Made by a program: the position numbers and the translations under genes. From the NCBI RefSeq assembly GCF_046097095.1, contig NZ_CP175698.1, positions 1,674,001 through 1,738,000 on the forward strand: a stretch of 64,000 bases of DNA, in the 5' to 3' direction. Source of the stretch: Natrinema sp046097095 (lineage in GTDB: Archaea > Halobacteriota > Halobacteria > Halobacteriales > Natrialbaceae). Within the stretch, counting starts at the first letter, position 1. Each line of letters begins with the position of its first letter. This document shows positions 35,293 through 44,142 of the stretch, piece by piece. The notes under the pieces are model-generated. The model had not been told where the DNA came from. It worked only from the letters and a program-made list of their open reading frames with translations, and made no database searches.

Positions 35293-35940
35293 TCAGTCTC
35301 GATTCGGTGACGTTCGCAAGGCAAAGACGACTGAGATGACGATACCAACTAACGCTGTGCTGATACCGAATCCGGGGATCTCATCGCCGCCGTCAGTTGC
35401 AGTACCCTCGGTACCGGTGGTGTTCGATCCACCATCCCCAGTGTCCGTCGCCGATTGATTGTCCTCAGTGACCGCCTCGTTGACGACGAGTATTCCGGCA
35501 TCCTCTCGTTTCCCATCGGTCGTTATCGCGACGGGGTACTGGTCCGGTTGGAGGCGTTTCCCGAGGTCGGTTTGTGATTTGTTCGTGACTTCTGCCCCAT
35601 CGCCTGCGCTGAACGCATCGTCGGCGGGGCCATCGCCGAGCGAACCGGTGTCAAGGAAGACAGGTGCTTTCCCGTCACCGTCAGTATCTATAACGGTGGC
35701 GGTCGCGCTGAAATCAGCGTCCTCTGTCCCGTCTATCGCCGTGTTGTTGATCCGTACCGTCGCTTTGTCAGTGCCGGTAACGGTCATGTTGAGGGTGACT
35801 GTTTCACCCTGTTCGGCAGTCCAAGTGGACTGTTCCAGCCGAACGCTCGACTCCGATGCGGCGACGGTGGAAGGCGTAACGGCAGCGATTACGACAACTG
35901 CTACAAGGATTACTCCAAAGGAATGGGATTTCCTATTCAT
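35293..35940 (-). CDS. Secreted surface protein with PGF-CTERM-like anchor
   Basis: A 215-residue exported protein: Sec signal (residues 1-29, FGVILVAVVVIAAVTPSTVAA), a beta-rich domain (VRLEQSTWTAEQGETVTLNMTV, resembling the DUF7827-type domain of haloarchaeal surface glycoproteins), a Thr/Gly-rich stalk with N-glycosylation sequons (about 160-188), and a C-terminal tripartite signal IPGFGISTALVGIVISVVFALR plus basic residues. The last matches PGF-CTERM signals processed by archaeosortase A, so the protein is probably lipid-anchored and S-layer associated. Function unknown. Confidence 0.82.
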   Translation of the reverse strand: MNRKSHSFGVILVAVVVIAAVTPSTVAASESSVRLEQSTWTAEQGETVTLNMTVTGTDKATVRINNTAIDGTEDADFSATATVIDTDGDGKAPVFLDTGSLGDGPADDAFSAGDGAEVTNKSQTDLGKRLQPDQYPVAITTDGKREDAGILVVNEAVTEDNQSATDTGDGGSNTTGTEGTATDGGDEIPGFGISTALVGIVISVVFALRTSPNRD

Positions 35941-36041
35941 CATTTGTCATCCTATCGGGTATTTAGATGAAGGTGGTAAATATGTTGCTATAATAAGTAG
36001 GTTGTTTGAAAGGACGGCGCAACGAGTGAGCGACGGCGGAG

Positions 36042-36902
36042 TCAGTCGTCGGACTCAGAGGTAATTCCGTCCGTCGCCTCGTCGAGGGGCGGCGTCGGAT
36101 CGGTCCCTCCCTCCGCCCGGCCGACGAGTCGCTCGGCTGCGAACACGCTGCCGACGGCGAGGACGATTCCCGCGATCACGTCGATCAGCCAGTGGATGCC
36201 CAAGAACATCGTCGAGAAGACGACGCAGGTCGCCACGATCGAGGCGATTCGGAACCAGCGCGGGTACTCCTCGCGCGATCGCCAGGCGAGTAGCATCACG
36301 ACGACCGACAGCGACGTGTGCAGCGACGGGAAAACGTTCGTGTTCGCCGAGACGGCTGCCGTCATGTCTTGTGTTTGCGGATAGAACTTGTACATAAGTC
36401 CGGAGACCGACGAGAGGTGATTTCGCGGGCCGTAGACGATAAATAGCGTGTAACACAGCGAGCCGATCGCGTAGTTGCACACGTAGGCGACGAGGAGTTC
36501 CTTGAGGTGGCGCTGGGTCGGCAGCATGAAATAGAGAATCGGCGCGGTCACCAGCAGGAACGGGAAGCCGAACATGTACATCGCCGAGAAGAACTCGAGC
36601 GTGCCCGGGTGCGGGATGACGTTTTGCAGGACCGCGACGAACTCGCCTTCGATAGCGTAGATCTCCGCGGTGAGGTCCCAGTCGAGCGCGCGCGAGATTT
36701 TCAGGCTACGTTTATGTGTCGCCCGCTTCGCCAGGAAAAACAGCGCCGCGACGCCGAGATACGGTGCGATCTCGAGGAGCCGATCGTCGAGTTCGGCCGC
36801 GGTTCGACGGAGGCCCGTTCGGCCGACGCAGAGCGTGGTGGTTCCGACGAGGCCGGTGCAAACGACGAGTATCGTGAGTAGTACGACGAATCCAAGTGCC
36901 AT
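36042..36902 (-). CDS. PAP2-superfamily membrane phosphatase
   Basis: A 286-residue membrane protein with about six helices. The PAP2 acid-phosphatase motifs are NVFPSLHTSLSVVV near 190 (PSLH, motif 2) and FLGIHWLIDVIAGI near 235 (motif 3); motif 1 is weak. Members dephosphorylate lipid phosphates, or act as inositol phosphorylceramide-type transferases. An acidic C-terminal tail follows the last helix. No convincing TATA box lies 25-30 nt before the ATG; the nearest (about 37037-37046, minus strand) would give a leader of about 110 nt. Confidence 0.85.
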   Translation of the reverse strand: MALGFVVLLTILVVCTGLVGTTTLCVGRTGLRRTAAELDDRLLEIAPYLGVAALFFLAKRATHKRSLKISRALDWDLTAEIYAIEGEFVAVLQNVIPHPGTLEFFSAMYMFGFPFLLVTAPILYFMLPTQRHLKELLVAYVCNYAIGSLCYTLFIVYGPRNHLSSVSGLMYKFYPQTQDMTAAVSANTNVFPSLHTSLSVVVMLLAWRSREEYPRWFRIASIVATCVVFSTMFLGIHWLIDVIAGIVLAVGSVFAAERLVGRAEGGTDPTPPLDEATDGITSESDD

Positions 36903-37147
36903 CGTTGGATATGTAGTGGGTGACTGGGTCGACGATCGGTCGCGGCGAGCACGCCGGCAGCCGTGGAGGGCGGGCGCGGTCGGAACCCGACTGCCACAGC
37001 AGCGAGACCGGCCGGCCGAACGCGATTTATCGAACGGTTATATATTTTTGCTAAACTTATACCTGCTGGTATATGTTTCCCGTCGGAATCGATCGATGCG
37101 GTCTCGGCTTGAATCGAAGCGCGTCTGCTCTCGCATAGCCGAAGGTG
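36903..37147. other. AT-rich intergenic region with a 16-bp inverted repeat
   Basis: Contains a minus-strand TATA-like AAATATATAACC (about 37037-37046) and the inverted repeat TATACC-TGCT-GGTATA at 37058-37073, just upstream of it with respect to the leftward PAP2 gene. The remaining stretch to 36902 shows no gene. Confidence 0.45.
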
Positions 37148-37936
37148 TTACCGCAGCGTCGACAGCGTCTCGCCGGCCTCTCGAGCTGCCTCGAGGCACT
37201 CGCGTGCGTGTTTAGGATCGTCGGTTGCGGCGGCCTCCGCGGCGAACTTCTCGAGGGCGCGGACGAGGTCGTCGCGGGCGGCCTCGAGACCGCCGTCGAC
37301 CGAGGGAGGACTCATCGCGGCGTCACGCCGAGACGAGGCGGCAGTGGCCGATCGGCCGTCGGCAGCGTCGGAGGAGGCGGACGCGCCGTCAGACGGCGGT
37401 GTCTGCCGGCGGTCGTCGGATCGAGGCGCTGGCGACTGTGGCTGTGGGTCGGCACTCGAGGCGGCCGCCTCGGAGCGGGAGTCACGGGCACCGTCGTCGC
37501 CGCGCTGGCGGCGGACAGCGGTCGAGTCCGCGTTGGCGTCGGCCACCGAGTCGGCTTCAGCGCTGGTGGCGGCGGTCTCCGGCGTCGAGGCGGTCGTCGC
37601 GTCGGTCCGCGTTTCGTCGGCGCGTCCAGCGTCAGCCGTCGCTTGCCCGGCGGGCTCTTCCGTGGCGGACTCGTCCGTCGACGACTGGCCGTCGGCCGGC
37701 TGGGCCTCGAGGTCGGTTCCCTCGACGGCGTCGGGGTTGCCGTGACAGCTGGGACAGAAGGTGGTCCCGTTTTGCTGGAAGAGCGGGTCGCCGCAGGTAC
37801 CACAGTGGGCGTTGGTCATCGTCGCGCCCTTGAGCAGCAGATCGCTCATCCGCTGGGTCGCCTCGCGCTCTTCCTTGTCGCGTTCGTACTTCTCGCGAAG
37901 CTTCTCGCGCTCGGCTTCCTTGTCGAAGTCGCTCAT
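37148..37936 (-). CDS. Sjogren's syndrome/scleroderma autoantigen 1 family zinc-ribbon protein
   Basis: A 262-residue cytoplasmic protein. The N-terminal helix (FDKEAEREKLREKYERDKEERE) leads to the SSSCA1-family segment MSDLLLKGATMTNAHCGTCG, with a zinc ribbon CGTCG...CPSCHG at about 45-66. A long low-complexity Ala/Thr/Ser/Asp region (about 70-210) is followed by a helical C-terminal segment (GLEAARDDLVRALEKFAAEA). Archaeal members have unknown function. The linker is typical halophilic disordered sequence. Confidence 0.88.
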   Translation of the reverse strand: MSDFDKEAEREKLREKYERDKEEREATQRMSDLLLKGATMTNAHCGTCGDPLFQQNGTTFCPSCHGNPDAVEGTDLEAQPADGQSSTDESATEEPAGQATADAGRADETRTDATTASTPETAATSAEADSVADANADSTAVRRQRGDDGARDSRSEAAASSADPQPQSPAPRSDDRRQTPPSDGASASSDAADGRSATAASSRRDAAMSPPSVDGGLEAARDDLVRALEKFAAEAAATDDPKHARECLEAAREAGETLSTLR

Positions 37937-38007
37937 GTCCGTTGAGACGTGTCCGAGCGTCGAAAAAGCTGCGACACCCGACAGTCAACGAGTCGCGACG
38001 GGTCCGA

Positions 38008-38466
38008 TCACCGGTCTGTGGCGACCTCGACGGCGTCGACCGCGGCCGCCGGGGTTTCGACGGTCTCGAGGTCGATCTCGAGATCCGACAGCGCGTGGGT
38101 CTCGAGGCCGACGATGGGTCGGTCGTAGATGCCGGCGAAGCCGATTTCCGAGAGCGTGCCGACGCCGCCTGCAAGCGCGATGACGGCGTCACCGTTCAGC
38201 GGGACGAGGGCGTTTCTGGCGTGGCCGAGGCCGGTTGCGATGGCGATATCGACGTCGTCGTTCGCCCGTTCGCGGTCCTCGCTCGGCAGAATTCCGATCG
38301 TCGTCCCGCCCTCTTCTTTCGCGCCGTGACAGACCGCTTCCATCGTTCCGCCGCGGCCGCCACAGACGACGGTGTGTCCGCGGCTGCCGAGTTCGCGGCC
38401 GACCGCCTCGGCGCGGGCCGCCTGTTCGTCGGTGACCGTGCCGCCGCCGATGACGCTGACGCGCAT
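38008..38466 (-). CDS. TIGR00725-type LOG-like Rossmann protein
   Basis: A 152-residue single-domain protein with VSVIGGGTVTDEQAARAEAVG, VVCGGRGGTMEAVCHGAKEEGG, and ALAGGVGTLSEIGFAGIYDRPI, the pattern of the TIGR00725 branch of the lysine-decarboxylase-like/LOG superfamily. LOG enzymes release cytokinin bases from nucleotides; this branch binds a nucleotide or DprA-like ligand and is uncharacterised. The ATG at 38466 begins right at the first strand; a longer leftward frame that runs over mdh was rejected. Confidence 0.87.
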   Translation of the reverse strand: MRVSVIGGGTVTDEQAARAEAVGRELGSRGHTVVCGGRGGTMEAVCHGAKEEGGTTIGILPSEDRERANDDVDIAIATGLGHARNALVPLNGDAVIALAGGVGTLSEIGFAGIYDRPIVGLETHALSDLEIDLETVETPAAAVDAVEVATDR

Positions 38467-38637
38467 CGAGAGAACGGTCGCGAGCCCGAGATTTGATCGG
38501 TTCGGTCTCGCGGCGAACCGTGGGAAATCGGGCCACGGCCACAGCGTTCGTCGTTCGTCGTAATATGCATCGTCAAACTGTCCGAAGTCGTGGGTTTCGA
38601 CGGATTTAACGCGGATGCGGGTGGAGTAAAACGTGGT

Positions 38638-39552
38638 ATGACGAAAGTTAGCGTGGTCGGCGCGGCCGGCACCGTCGGGGCCGCTGCGGGCTACAACATT
38701 GCGCTTCGGGACATCGCGGACGAGCTCGTCTTCGTCGACATTCCGGACAAGGAAGACGACACGATCGGACAGGCCGCCGACGCCAACCACGGCGTGGCCT
38801 ACGACTCGAACACGACGATCCGGCAGGGCGGCTACGAGGACACCGCCGGCTCGGACGTCGTCGTCATCACGGCGGGTATCCCGCGCCAACCGGGCCAGAC
38901 GCGGATCGATCTGGCGGGCGACAACGCGCCGATCATGGAGGACATCGGCACCTCGATCGCCGAGCACAACGACGACTTCGTCACCGTCACCACGTCGAAT
39001 CCCGTCGACCTCCTGAATCGGCATCTCTACGAGACGGGCGATCGCGCCCGCGAGAAAGTAATCGGCTTCGGCGGCCGGCTCGACTCCGCCCGCTTTCGCT
39101 ACGTGATCTCCCAGCGGTTCGACGCGCCGGTCCAGAACGTCGACGCGACCATTCTCGGCGAACACGGCGACGCGCAGGTCCCCGTCTTCTCCAAGGTTCG
39201 GGTCAACGGGCGAGACCTCGAGTTCGACGAGGACGAAAAGGAGGAACTCCTCTCCGAACTCCAGACCTCGGCGATGAACGTCATCGAGAAGAAAGGCGCG
39301 ACCCAGTGGGGGCCGGCGACCGGCGTCGGCCACATGGTCGAGGCCATCCTGCGCGATACCGGCGAAGTGCTGCCTGGCAGCGTCAAACTCGAGGGCGAGT
39401 TCGGCCACGAGGACACCGCCTTCGGCGTTCCGGTCAAGCTTGGCTCCGACGGCGTCGAGGAAATCGTCGAGTGGGACCTGACCGAGTTCGAGCGCAACCA
39501 GCTCGGCGAGGCCGCCGAGAAGCTCTCGGAGCAGTACGACGAAATCAGCTAA
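38638..39552 (+). CDS. mdh: Malate dehydrogenase
   Basis: A 304-residue LDH-like (tetrameric type) malate dehydrogenase oxidising malate to oxaloacetate with NAD(H). N-terminal GAAGTVGAAAGYNIALRD dinucleotide fold, mobile-loop arginines ITAGIPRQPGQTRIDL, substrate arginine in GGRLDSARFRYVIS and catalytic histidine in LGEHGDAQVPVFS. TATA-like GATTTAAC about 30 nt before the ATG at 38638. An upstream in-frame ATG at 38590 was rejected. Highly acidic, as expected of a halophilic enzyme. Confidence 0.96.
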   Translation: MTKVSVVGAAGTVGAAAGYNIALRDIADELVFVDIPDKEDDTIGQAADANHGVAYDSNTTIRQGGYEDTAGSDVVVITAGIPRQPGQTRIDLAGDNAPIMEDIGTSIAEHNDDFVTVTTSNPVDLLNRHLYETGDRAREKVIGFGGRLDSARFRYVISQRFDAPVQNVDATILGEHGDAQVPVFSKVRVNGRDLEFDEDEKEELLSELQTSAMNVIEKKGATQWGPATGVGHMVEAILRDTGEVLPGSVKLEGEFGHEDTAFGVPVKLGSDGVEEIVEWDLTEFERNQLGEAAEKLSEQYDEIS

Positions 39553-39619
39553 ATCCGCCCGACTCCGACGTTTTTCCGCGAGAACGGCCGGCCAGCGATG
39601 GCCGTCTCAGCGCTTTCGA

Positions 39620-40825
39620 CTAGTCGACCGGTTGCCAGACGTACCACGCTTCGTTGTGGGGCTCCTGTCCGCGCGTCCACCACTGGGCTTCCCAGACGGT
39701 GCCGTCGTGGGTCACTCGGTCCCCTTGACGGTATACCTGACCGGGCTTCCAGGCCGGGTGGGAGCGACCGTTACCGCCCCCGTTATCCGGTGCCGACCCG
39801 TCGCCGCTACTGCCATCGCTGCCGCCGCTATCGCTACCGCTGCCCCCGTCGCTTCCGGTTCCACCGTCGTTATCGCCGCTCCCGCCGTCACTACTGCCGC
39901 TCCCGCCGTCGGCCGTCTCGCTGCCGCTCGAGTACGTCTGGCCGTTGATCGTCACGTCGAACGTATCGAACCTGACGTCGCCACTGGTGCCGACCCAGTA
40001 TTCGGTGCCGAGTTCGATGCCGCTAAGCAGGAGGTCGTCGCTGACGCCGCTGATCTCGGTTTCGACGTAGGACATGATGGCCGTGAGGTCGACCGTGCCC
40101 GACGTCGCGCCGCCGGCGAGTCGGAAAATGTGGAAATCCGCGCTGGTCCCGCCGGAATTGTAGGTCGCCCAGTGATCGATGACGTTCCCGTGGTCGTCCT
40201 CGATCGCTCCCTCGGCAACCGGCGAGCCGTGGTCGTGGCCGCCGCCCCAGTCGAGGACGAGCATGATCTCGTGGGTGTGGGGCGGGTTCTGACTGTTGGG
40301 CTGGCCGTCCATGAGCCACCACTCTTCGGCGAGGTTCCACTCGCCGCCGGAGATGCTTACGTCGGCGTCGAAGGTGAGTTCGAGTTCGTCGACATCGCCG
40401 CGCGCAACGGGGAACGACTCGATACCCGTATCGTCGCCCCACGGCTTCGTCCCGACGAGCGCCTGCGGATAATTGGGTTCACCTCCGGTGGTTCTGGTTC
40501 CCCACTCGTAGCCGTAGCTGCCATCGTCGGCGGTCCAGACGCACATATCGATGTCGCCGCCGGCCGCGTCGGTCCCCCAGTCGTTGTTGATCAGCAGGAA
40601 ATCGCCGCCGCCGACCTCGAGCGTGGCGAACGAACCGCATTTTTCAGCGGTTCGGGTCCGGGCGGCGGCGCTCGAGGTGCCCAATACCGTGGCCGCGAGC
40701 GCGCTCGCACCGACTTGAAGGAATCGTCTGCGAGATCCACCCGTCGGGAGTCGGTCCTGGTCGTCTCGCTCGAGCGCTGCCGTCGAATCGCCTGTCGTCG
40801 TGTTGTCGGAATCGTCTCGTGTCAT
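39620..40825 (-). CDS. Secreted GH12-like glycoside hydrolase with C-terminal CBM5/12
   Basis: A 401-residue exported enzyme. Twin-arginine signal GGSRRRFLQVGASALAATVLG (residues about 29-50). The catalytic domain (about 65-285) resembles glycoside hydrolase family 12 (beta-glucanases), with the likely nucleophile in THEIMLVLDWGGG; the second catalytic Glu is less clear. A Ser/Gly/Asp stalk (about 290-350) leads to a small aromatic-rich domain (WKPGQVYRQGDRVTHDGTVWEAQWWT) typical of chitin/cellulose-binding CBM5/12. Likely role: extracellular cleavage of beta-glucan polymers. Stands alone, with its own AT-rich promoter. Confidence 0.8.
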   Translation of the reverse strand: MTRDDSDNTTTGDSTAALERDDQDRLPTGGSRRRFLQVGASALAATVLGTSSAAARTRTAEKCGSFATLEVGGGDFLLINNDWGTDAAGGDIDMCVWTADDGSYGYEWGTRTTGGEPNYPQALVGTKPWGDDTGIESFPVARGDVDELELTFDADVSISGGEWNLAEEWWLMDGQPNSQNPPHTHEIMLVLDWGGGHDHGSPVAEGAIEDDHGNVIDHWATYNSGGTSADFHIFRLAGGATSGTVDLTAIMSYVETEISGVSDDLLLSGIELGTEYWVGTSGDVRFDTFDVTINGQTYSSGSETADGGSGSSDGGSGDNDGGTGSDGGSGSDSGGSDGSSGDGSAPDNGGGNGRSHPAWKPGQVYRQGDRVTHDGTVWEAQWWTRGQEPHNEAWYVWQPVD

Positions 40826-41143
40826 GGCTCGTGCCGTGTGCCGACGCGTCGTCACCGATCGAACGAGCGAACGCGGTGCCAGCGTCGATCGGGGCCGCGC
40901 CGACCCACATAAGTGCCACACCGAGACCTCTACAATACTATAGGTAATATATCATTGAATTTACGAAGTATTCTATTTCTGGCAACGATCCCGGAAACTG
41001 TGTAAGTCGATGGGAACGGCGAAACGATGGCTCGAGAACGGTCACAAAACCGCCTGTGGAGGTACATGAGCGCAAGCGGAAACGCCGCCGGAAAAGTCGG
41101 CCTCGAGCGGAGACGGATCGAAACGGTCGTCGGTCGACGCGGG
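40826..41143. other. Intergenic region (318 bp) with AT-rich promoter patch
   Basis: Lies upstream of the GH12-like gene (leftward) and downstream of the ferredoxin gene. An AT-rich run at about 40932-40975, with TATA-like words, may drive the hydrolase, leaving a leader of about 100 nt. No gene, repeat or RNA recognised. Confidence 0.45.
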
Positions 41144-41389
41144 TCAGGGAATCAGTTGCTCGCCGTCGTCGTCGTAGATCGTGATGGCGTCGACGGGGCA
41201 GGTCCGGGCGGCGAACTTCGCGTCAAGTTCCGCGTCCGCGGGCACCTCGCGGACGAAGACGCCGTCCTCGACCTCCTCGGCCTCCTGGAGGACGGCTTTC
41301 CCCTTCGATTTGTCCTTCTCGAAGGCGTCCCACTCGGCGACGCACTGGAACATCCCGATACAGACATCCTCGTCGTACTCGACTTTCAT
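41144..41389 (-). CDS. Ferredoxin, probably 3Fe-4S type
   Basis: An 81-residue electron carrier with C10 and C16 (CIGMFQC) and C64 (TCPVDAITI). Methionine stands where the extra cysteine of 4Fe-4S ferredoxins would be, so three ligands are visible, consistent with a 3Fe-4S cluster. Acidic, cytoplasmic. It is divergent from the methyltransferase gene with a 114-bp gap. No dedicated redox partner is adjacent; small ferredoxins of this kind often serve cytochrome P450s or other oxygenases, which is only a possibility here. Confidence 0.88.
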   Translation of the reverse strand: MKVEYDEDVCIGMFQCVAEWDAFEKDKSKGKAVLQEAEEVEDGVFVREVPADAELDAKFAARTCPVDAITIYDDDGEQLIP

Positions 41390-41503
41390 AGGCGAGGGTT
41401 GGGTTGATCTCCGTAAATCGTTAGCGGTCGCCGGTCGTGTGACACGTTATTCGGGGCCAGATGTCATCGTAATTTTATTGTCGGTCGTCTCATCGACTCG
41501 AGC

Positions 41504-42289
41504 GTGACTCGCGACCGATCCCGTTCGTCGGCGGAGGGACGGCTCGAGCGGGGCGACCCGCTCGGCCGGGCGATGCTCGCACAGCAGCGCGGCGATCCCG
41601 GACGGCTCGTCTATCGCGACGGAGCCGACGCACAGGACGGGAACGTCGCCGAGTTCTACTTCGCGCCGCCGGAGTCGTGGGCACCGGAAACGATCGAGTG
41701 TCTCGAGTACCTGTCTGATGCCGGCCCCGTCCTCGACGTGGGCTGTGGCGCGGGAACCCACCTCCTGTGGTGGGCCGACCGCGGCGTCGAGGCGGCCGGC
41801 GTCGACGTGAGCCCGAACGCAGTGCGCACGGCCCGCGAGCGCGGGCTCGAGGCCGTGCTCGTCGGCGATATGTTCGACCTGCCGGTCGCGACGGACGCGT
41901 TCGGAGCGGTTCAGGCGGTCGGAACGCAAATCGGCCTCGGCCGTTCGCTGGCCGGTATCCGCGAGTTGCTCGCCGAATTCGCTCGCGTCACCGAGGCCGA
42001 CGGGGTCGCCGTCGTCGACAGCTACAACCCGAACCGGCTGAATGCGGACTTTTTCGGCTACCGTTCGGACCCTCGCGAGGGGATCGCCCACCGATGTTTC
42101 CACCTCGAGTTCGAACGCGAAACGGCCGACGGCGAGCGGCAACGAGAAGTCGGGCGGACGCTCCAGTTCCTGCTGTGTTCGCCCGTCCGGCTTCGGGAGG
42201 CGACGACCGGCACGCCGTGGGACGTCCGCGACGCGGTCCAGGACGACGGGGCAGCTCGCTACAGAGCGGTGCTCGAGAAACCAGGCTGA
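41504..42289 (+). CDS. Class I SAM-dependent methyltransferase
   Basis: A 261-residue protein from a GTG at 41504. SAM-binding motif I VLDVGCGAGTHLL near 75, motif II acidic residue in AAGVDVSPNAV near 98, and motif V-like LPVATDAFGAVQAVG. The N-terminal 50 residues (QQRGDPGRLVYRDGADAQDGNVAEFYF) and the C-terminal beta segment (RCFHLEFERETADGE) belong to a clade not tied to a substrate. No quinone or tetrapyrrole partner is adjacent. Divergent from the ferredoxin gene. Confidence 0.85.
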   Translation: MTRDRSRSSAEGRLERGDPLGRAMLAQQRGDPGRLVYRDGADAQDGNVAEFYFAPPESWAPETIECLEYLSDAGPVLDVGCGAGTHLLWWADRGVEAAGVDVSPNAVRTARERGLEAVLVGDMFDLPVATDAFGAVQAVGTQIGLGRSLAGIRELLAEFARVTEADGVAVVDSYNPNRLNADFFGYRSDPREGIAHRCFHLEFERETADGERQREVGRTLQFLLCSPVRLREATTGTPWDVRDAVQDDGAARYRAVLEKPG

Positions 42290-42384
42290 CGAGTCGGTCG
42301 ACGGGAGCGCTCGAGCGCAAGCCGCAGCGATGCCGAGGGAACGCTTTTCCAGCGGGTCGTAGAACGGAGACGTACAAGGTCGAA

Positions 42385-43590
42385 ATGGTCGCATTGTCGT
42401 TCGCCGTCCTGGTCGGGACCGCCATCCTCACCTGTCTGTTCATGGCGTGGGTACTCGGGGCGAACAGCAACTCGCCGCCGTTTGCCCCCGCAATCGGCGC
42501 GAACGCGATTTCGACGATGCGGGCGGCGTTCGTTATCGGGTTGCTCGCCGCCGCAGGGGCGCTCTTACAGGGCGGGAGCATCTCCGAGACCGTCGGCGCG
42601 GAACTGATCGACGGGGTCGCGATCACGCCGCTGGCCGCCACCGCCGGCCTGCTGACGGCGGCGACGTTCATGGCGATCGGGATCTACACGCGGTATCCGA
42701 TCCCCGCGGCGTTCGCGACGACCGGTGCGATGATCGGCGTCGGGCTCTCGCTGGGCGGTGACCCGGCGATAGCCACCTACCGGCGACTCGGCACCTTCTG
42801 GCTGCTCGTCCCGATCATGTCCGGTGGGCTGGCGTACGTGACGGCGGTCTCGTTGCGCCGCGACGACATCCCCGAGCCGATCGCCGTCCCGGCGCTCGCG
42901 GGACTCGTCGGCGCGATCGTTGCGAACGTCCGACTCGGGATCATTCCGGATCCGACCGCCGAGCAAGGCACCCTCGCGGGGTTCGTCGCCCGGCAGTTCG
43001 GCGGTGGCCCGACGCTGGCCGCGGGCGTCGACCTCGGCACCGTCCTCGTCACGATCGCGGTCGGCGCGCTGGCCTTTTACTGGGTGCGCCGGCGCGTCCT
43101 CATCGCCGTCGAAAACGGCATCCGCTCGTTCCTGCTCGTGCTGGGCGGCATCGTCGCCTTCTCCTCGGGCGGCTCGCAGGTCGGCCTCGCGACCGGGCCG
43201 CTCGAGAACCTCTTTCGTTCTGAACTCGGCTTGCCGGGGATCGCACTGCTCGCGATCGGAGCCACGGGCATCCTCGCCGGAGCCTGGATGGGCGCGCCGC
43301 GACTGCTGCAGGCGACGTCGCGAGAGTACGCCCAACTCGGCGTCCGGCGCTCGATCGCCGCGCTCGTGCCGGGCTTTATCGTCGCGCAACTGGCGATCGC
43401 ACTCGGCATCCCGATCTCGCTGAACAACATCGTCCTCTCCGGCGTGATCGGCGGCGGGCTCGCCGGCGGCTCCGCGGGCGTCTCGCGGCGCAAGATCGGC
43501 GTCACGATCGCATTCTGGCTACTGACGCTCGGCAGTTCCGTCGTCGTCGGCTACGGGCTGTATCGGGTGTTCGCGACGGTCGTCGGCTAA
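42385..43590 (+). CDS. pit: Inorganic phosphate transporter, PiT family
   Basis: A 401-residue membrane permease with about ten helices in two homologous halves. The PiT signatures are GANSNSPPFAPAIGANAIS (normally GANDxANs.. type) in the first half and the GIPISLNNIVLSGVIGGGLAGGS segment in the second. Drives low-affinity phosphate uptake coupled to cations. A longer upstream frame is Arg-rich and overlaps the methyltransferase gene, so the ATG at 42385 is used. Its neighbour, a universal-stress protein, is convergent. Confidence 0.92.
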   Translation: MVALSFAVLVGTAILTCLFMAWVLGANSNSPPFAPAIGANAISTMRAAFVIGLLAAAGALLQGGSISETVGAELIDGVAITPLAATAGLLTAATFMAIGIYTRYPIPAAFATTGAMIGVGLSLGGDPAIATYRRLGTFWLLVPIMSGGLAYVTAVSLRRDDIPEPIAVPALAGLVGAIVANVRLGIIPDPTAEQGTLAGFVARQFGGGPTLAAGVDLGTVLVTIAVGALAFYWVRRRVLIAVENGIRSFLLVLGGIVAFSSGGSQVGLATGPLENLFRSELGLPGIALLAIGATGILAGAWMGAPRLLQATSREYAQLGVRRSIAALVPGFIVAQLAIALGIPISLNNIVLSGVIGGGLAGGSAGVSRRKIGVTIAFWLLTLGSSVVVGYGLYRVFATVVG

Positions 43591-43602
43591 CCCGTCCGGA
43601 AC

Positions 43603-44037
43603 TCACTCGAGGACGGTCACTGGCTCCGCCGTTCGCTCGACCACCGTCGCGGCGATCCCGCGGCCGAGGAAGTGCCTGAGAAACCCGTCCGTCCCGCCGC
43701 CGGTGCCGGCCATCACGACGTGGTCGATCCCTTCCTCGGACGCGTAGCGGGGAACAACGTTTCCAGGTCGCCCCTCGGCCGTCTCGATTCGAACGCGGTC
43801 CGCCGCCGTGGAATCGGCGACCGACTCGAGCACCGCGGCCGCGCTGGCTCGCGCCTCTGCGGTCCGTTCCTCGTCTCGCTCCAAGACGCCGCCCTCGCTG
43901 AGCGGCGCGTCGAGCGGCGTGACGACGGACAGCAGCGTGATCTCGGCGTCAGGGAACGTCTCGAGGGCGTAGGAAAGCGCCTCGTTCGCGCGCGGACGAC
44001 CGAGTGTCGGAACGAGGATGCGGTCGGGGTCGACCAT
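43603..44037 (-). CDS. Universal stress protein (UspA family)
   Basis: A 144-residue single Usp domain: RILVPTLGRPRANEALSYALE at the N-terminus, AEITLLSVVTP, and the C-terminal nucleotide-loop region VMAGTGGGTDGFLRHFLGRGIAATVVERTAEPV, in which the ATP-binding G-2x-G-9x-G pattern is recognisable. The ATG at 44037 gives the canonical start; ATG 44064 is possible. An ACATATATT element on the minus strand (about 44110-44118) may be the promoter, giving a 5' leader of about 50 nt. Confidence 0.88.
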   Translation of the reverse strand: MVDPDRILVPTLGRPRANEALSYALETFPDAEITLLSVVTPLDAPLSEGGVLERDEERTAEARASAAAVLESVADSTAADRVRIETAEGRPGNVVPRYASEEGIDHVVMAGTGGGTDGFLRHFLGRGIAATVVERTAEPVTVLE

Positions 44038-44142
44038 GGAACGGGGTTCGGTCGCCGGTCTCATCGGTTTGTCGCCCGGTCCGTCGGCGAATCGGTCGAT
44101 GACTCCGAACAATATATGTTAGTTCGGTAAAATATCCACCAT

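Noticed and set aside
38008..39408. Long leftward frame covering mdh and the LOG-like gene
   Set aside because: Only the last 152 residues match a family; the rest is antisense to mdh.
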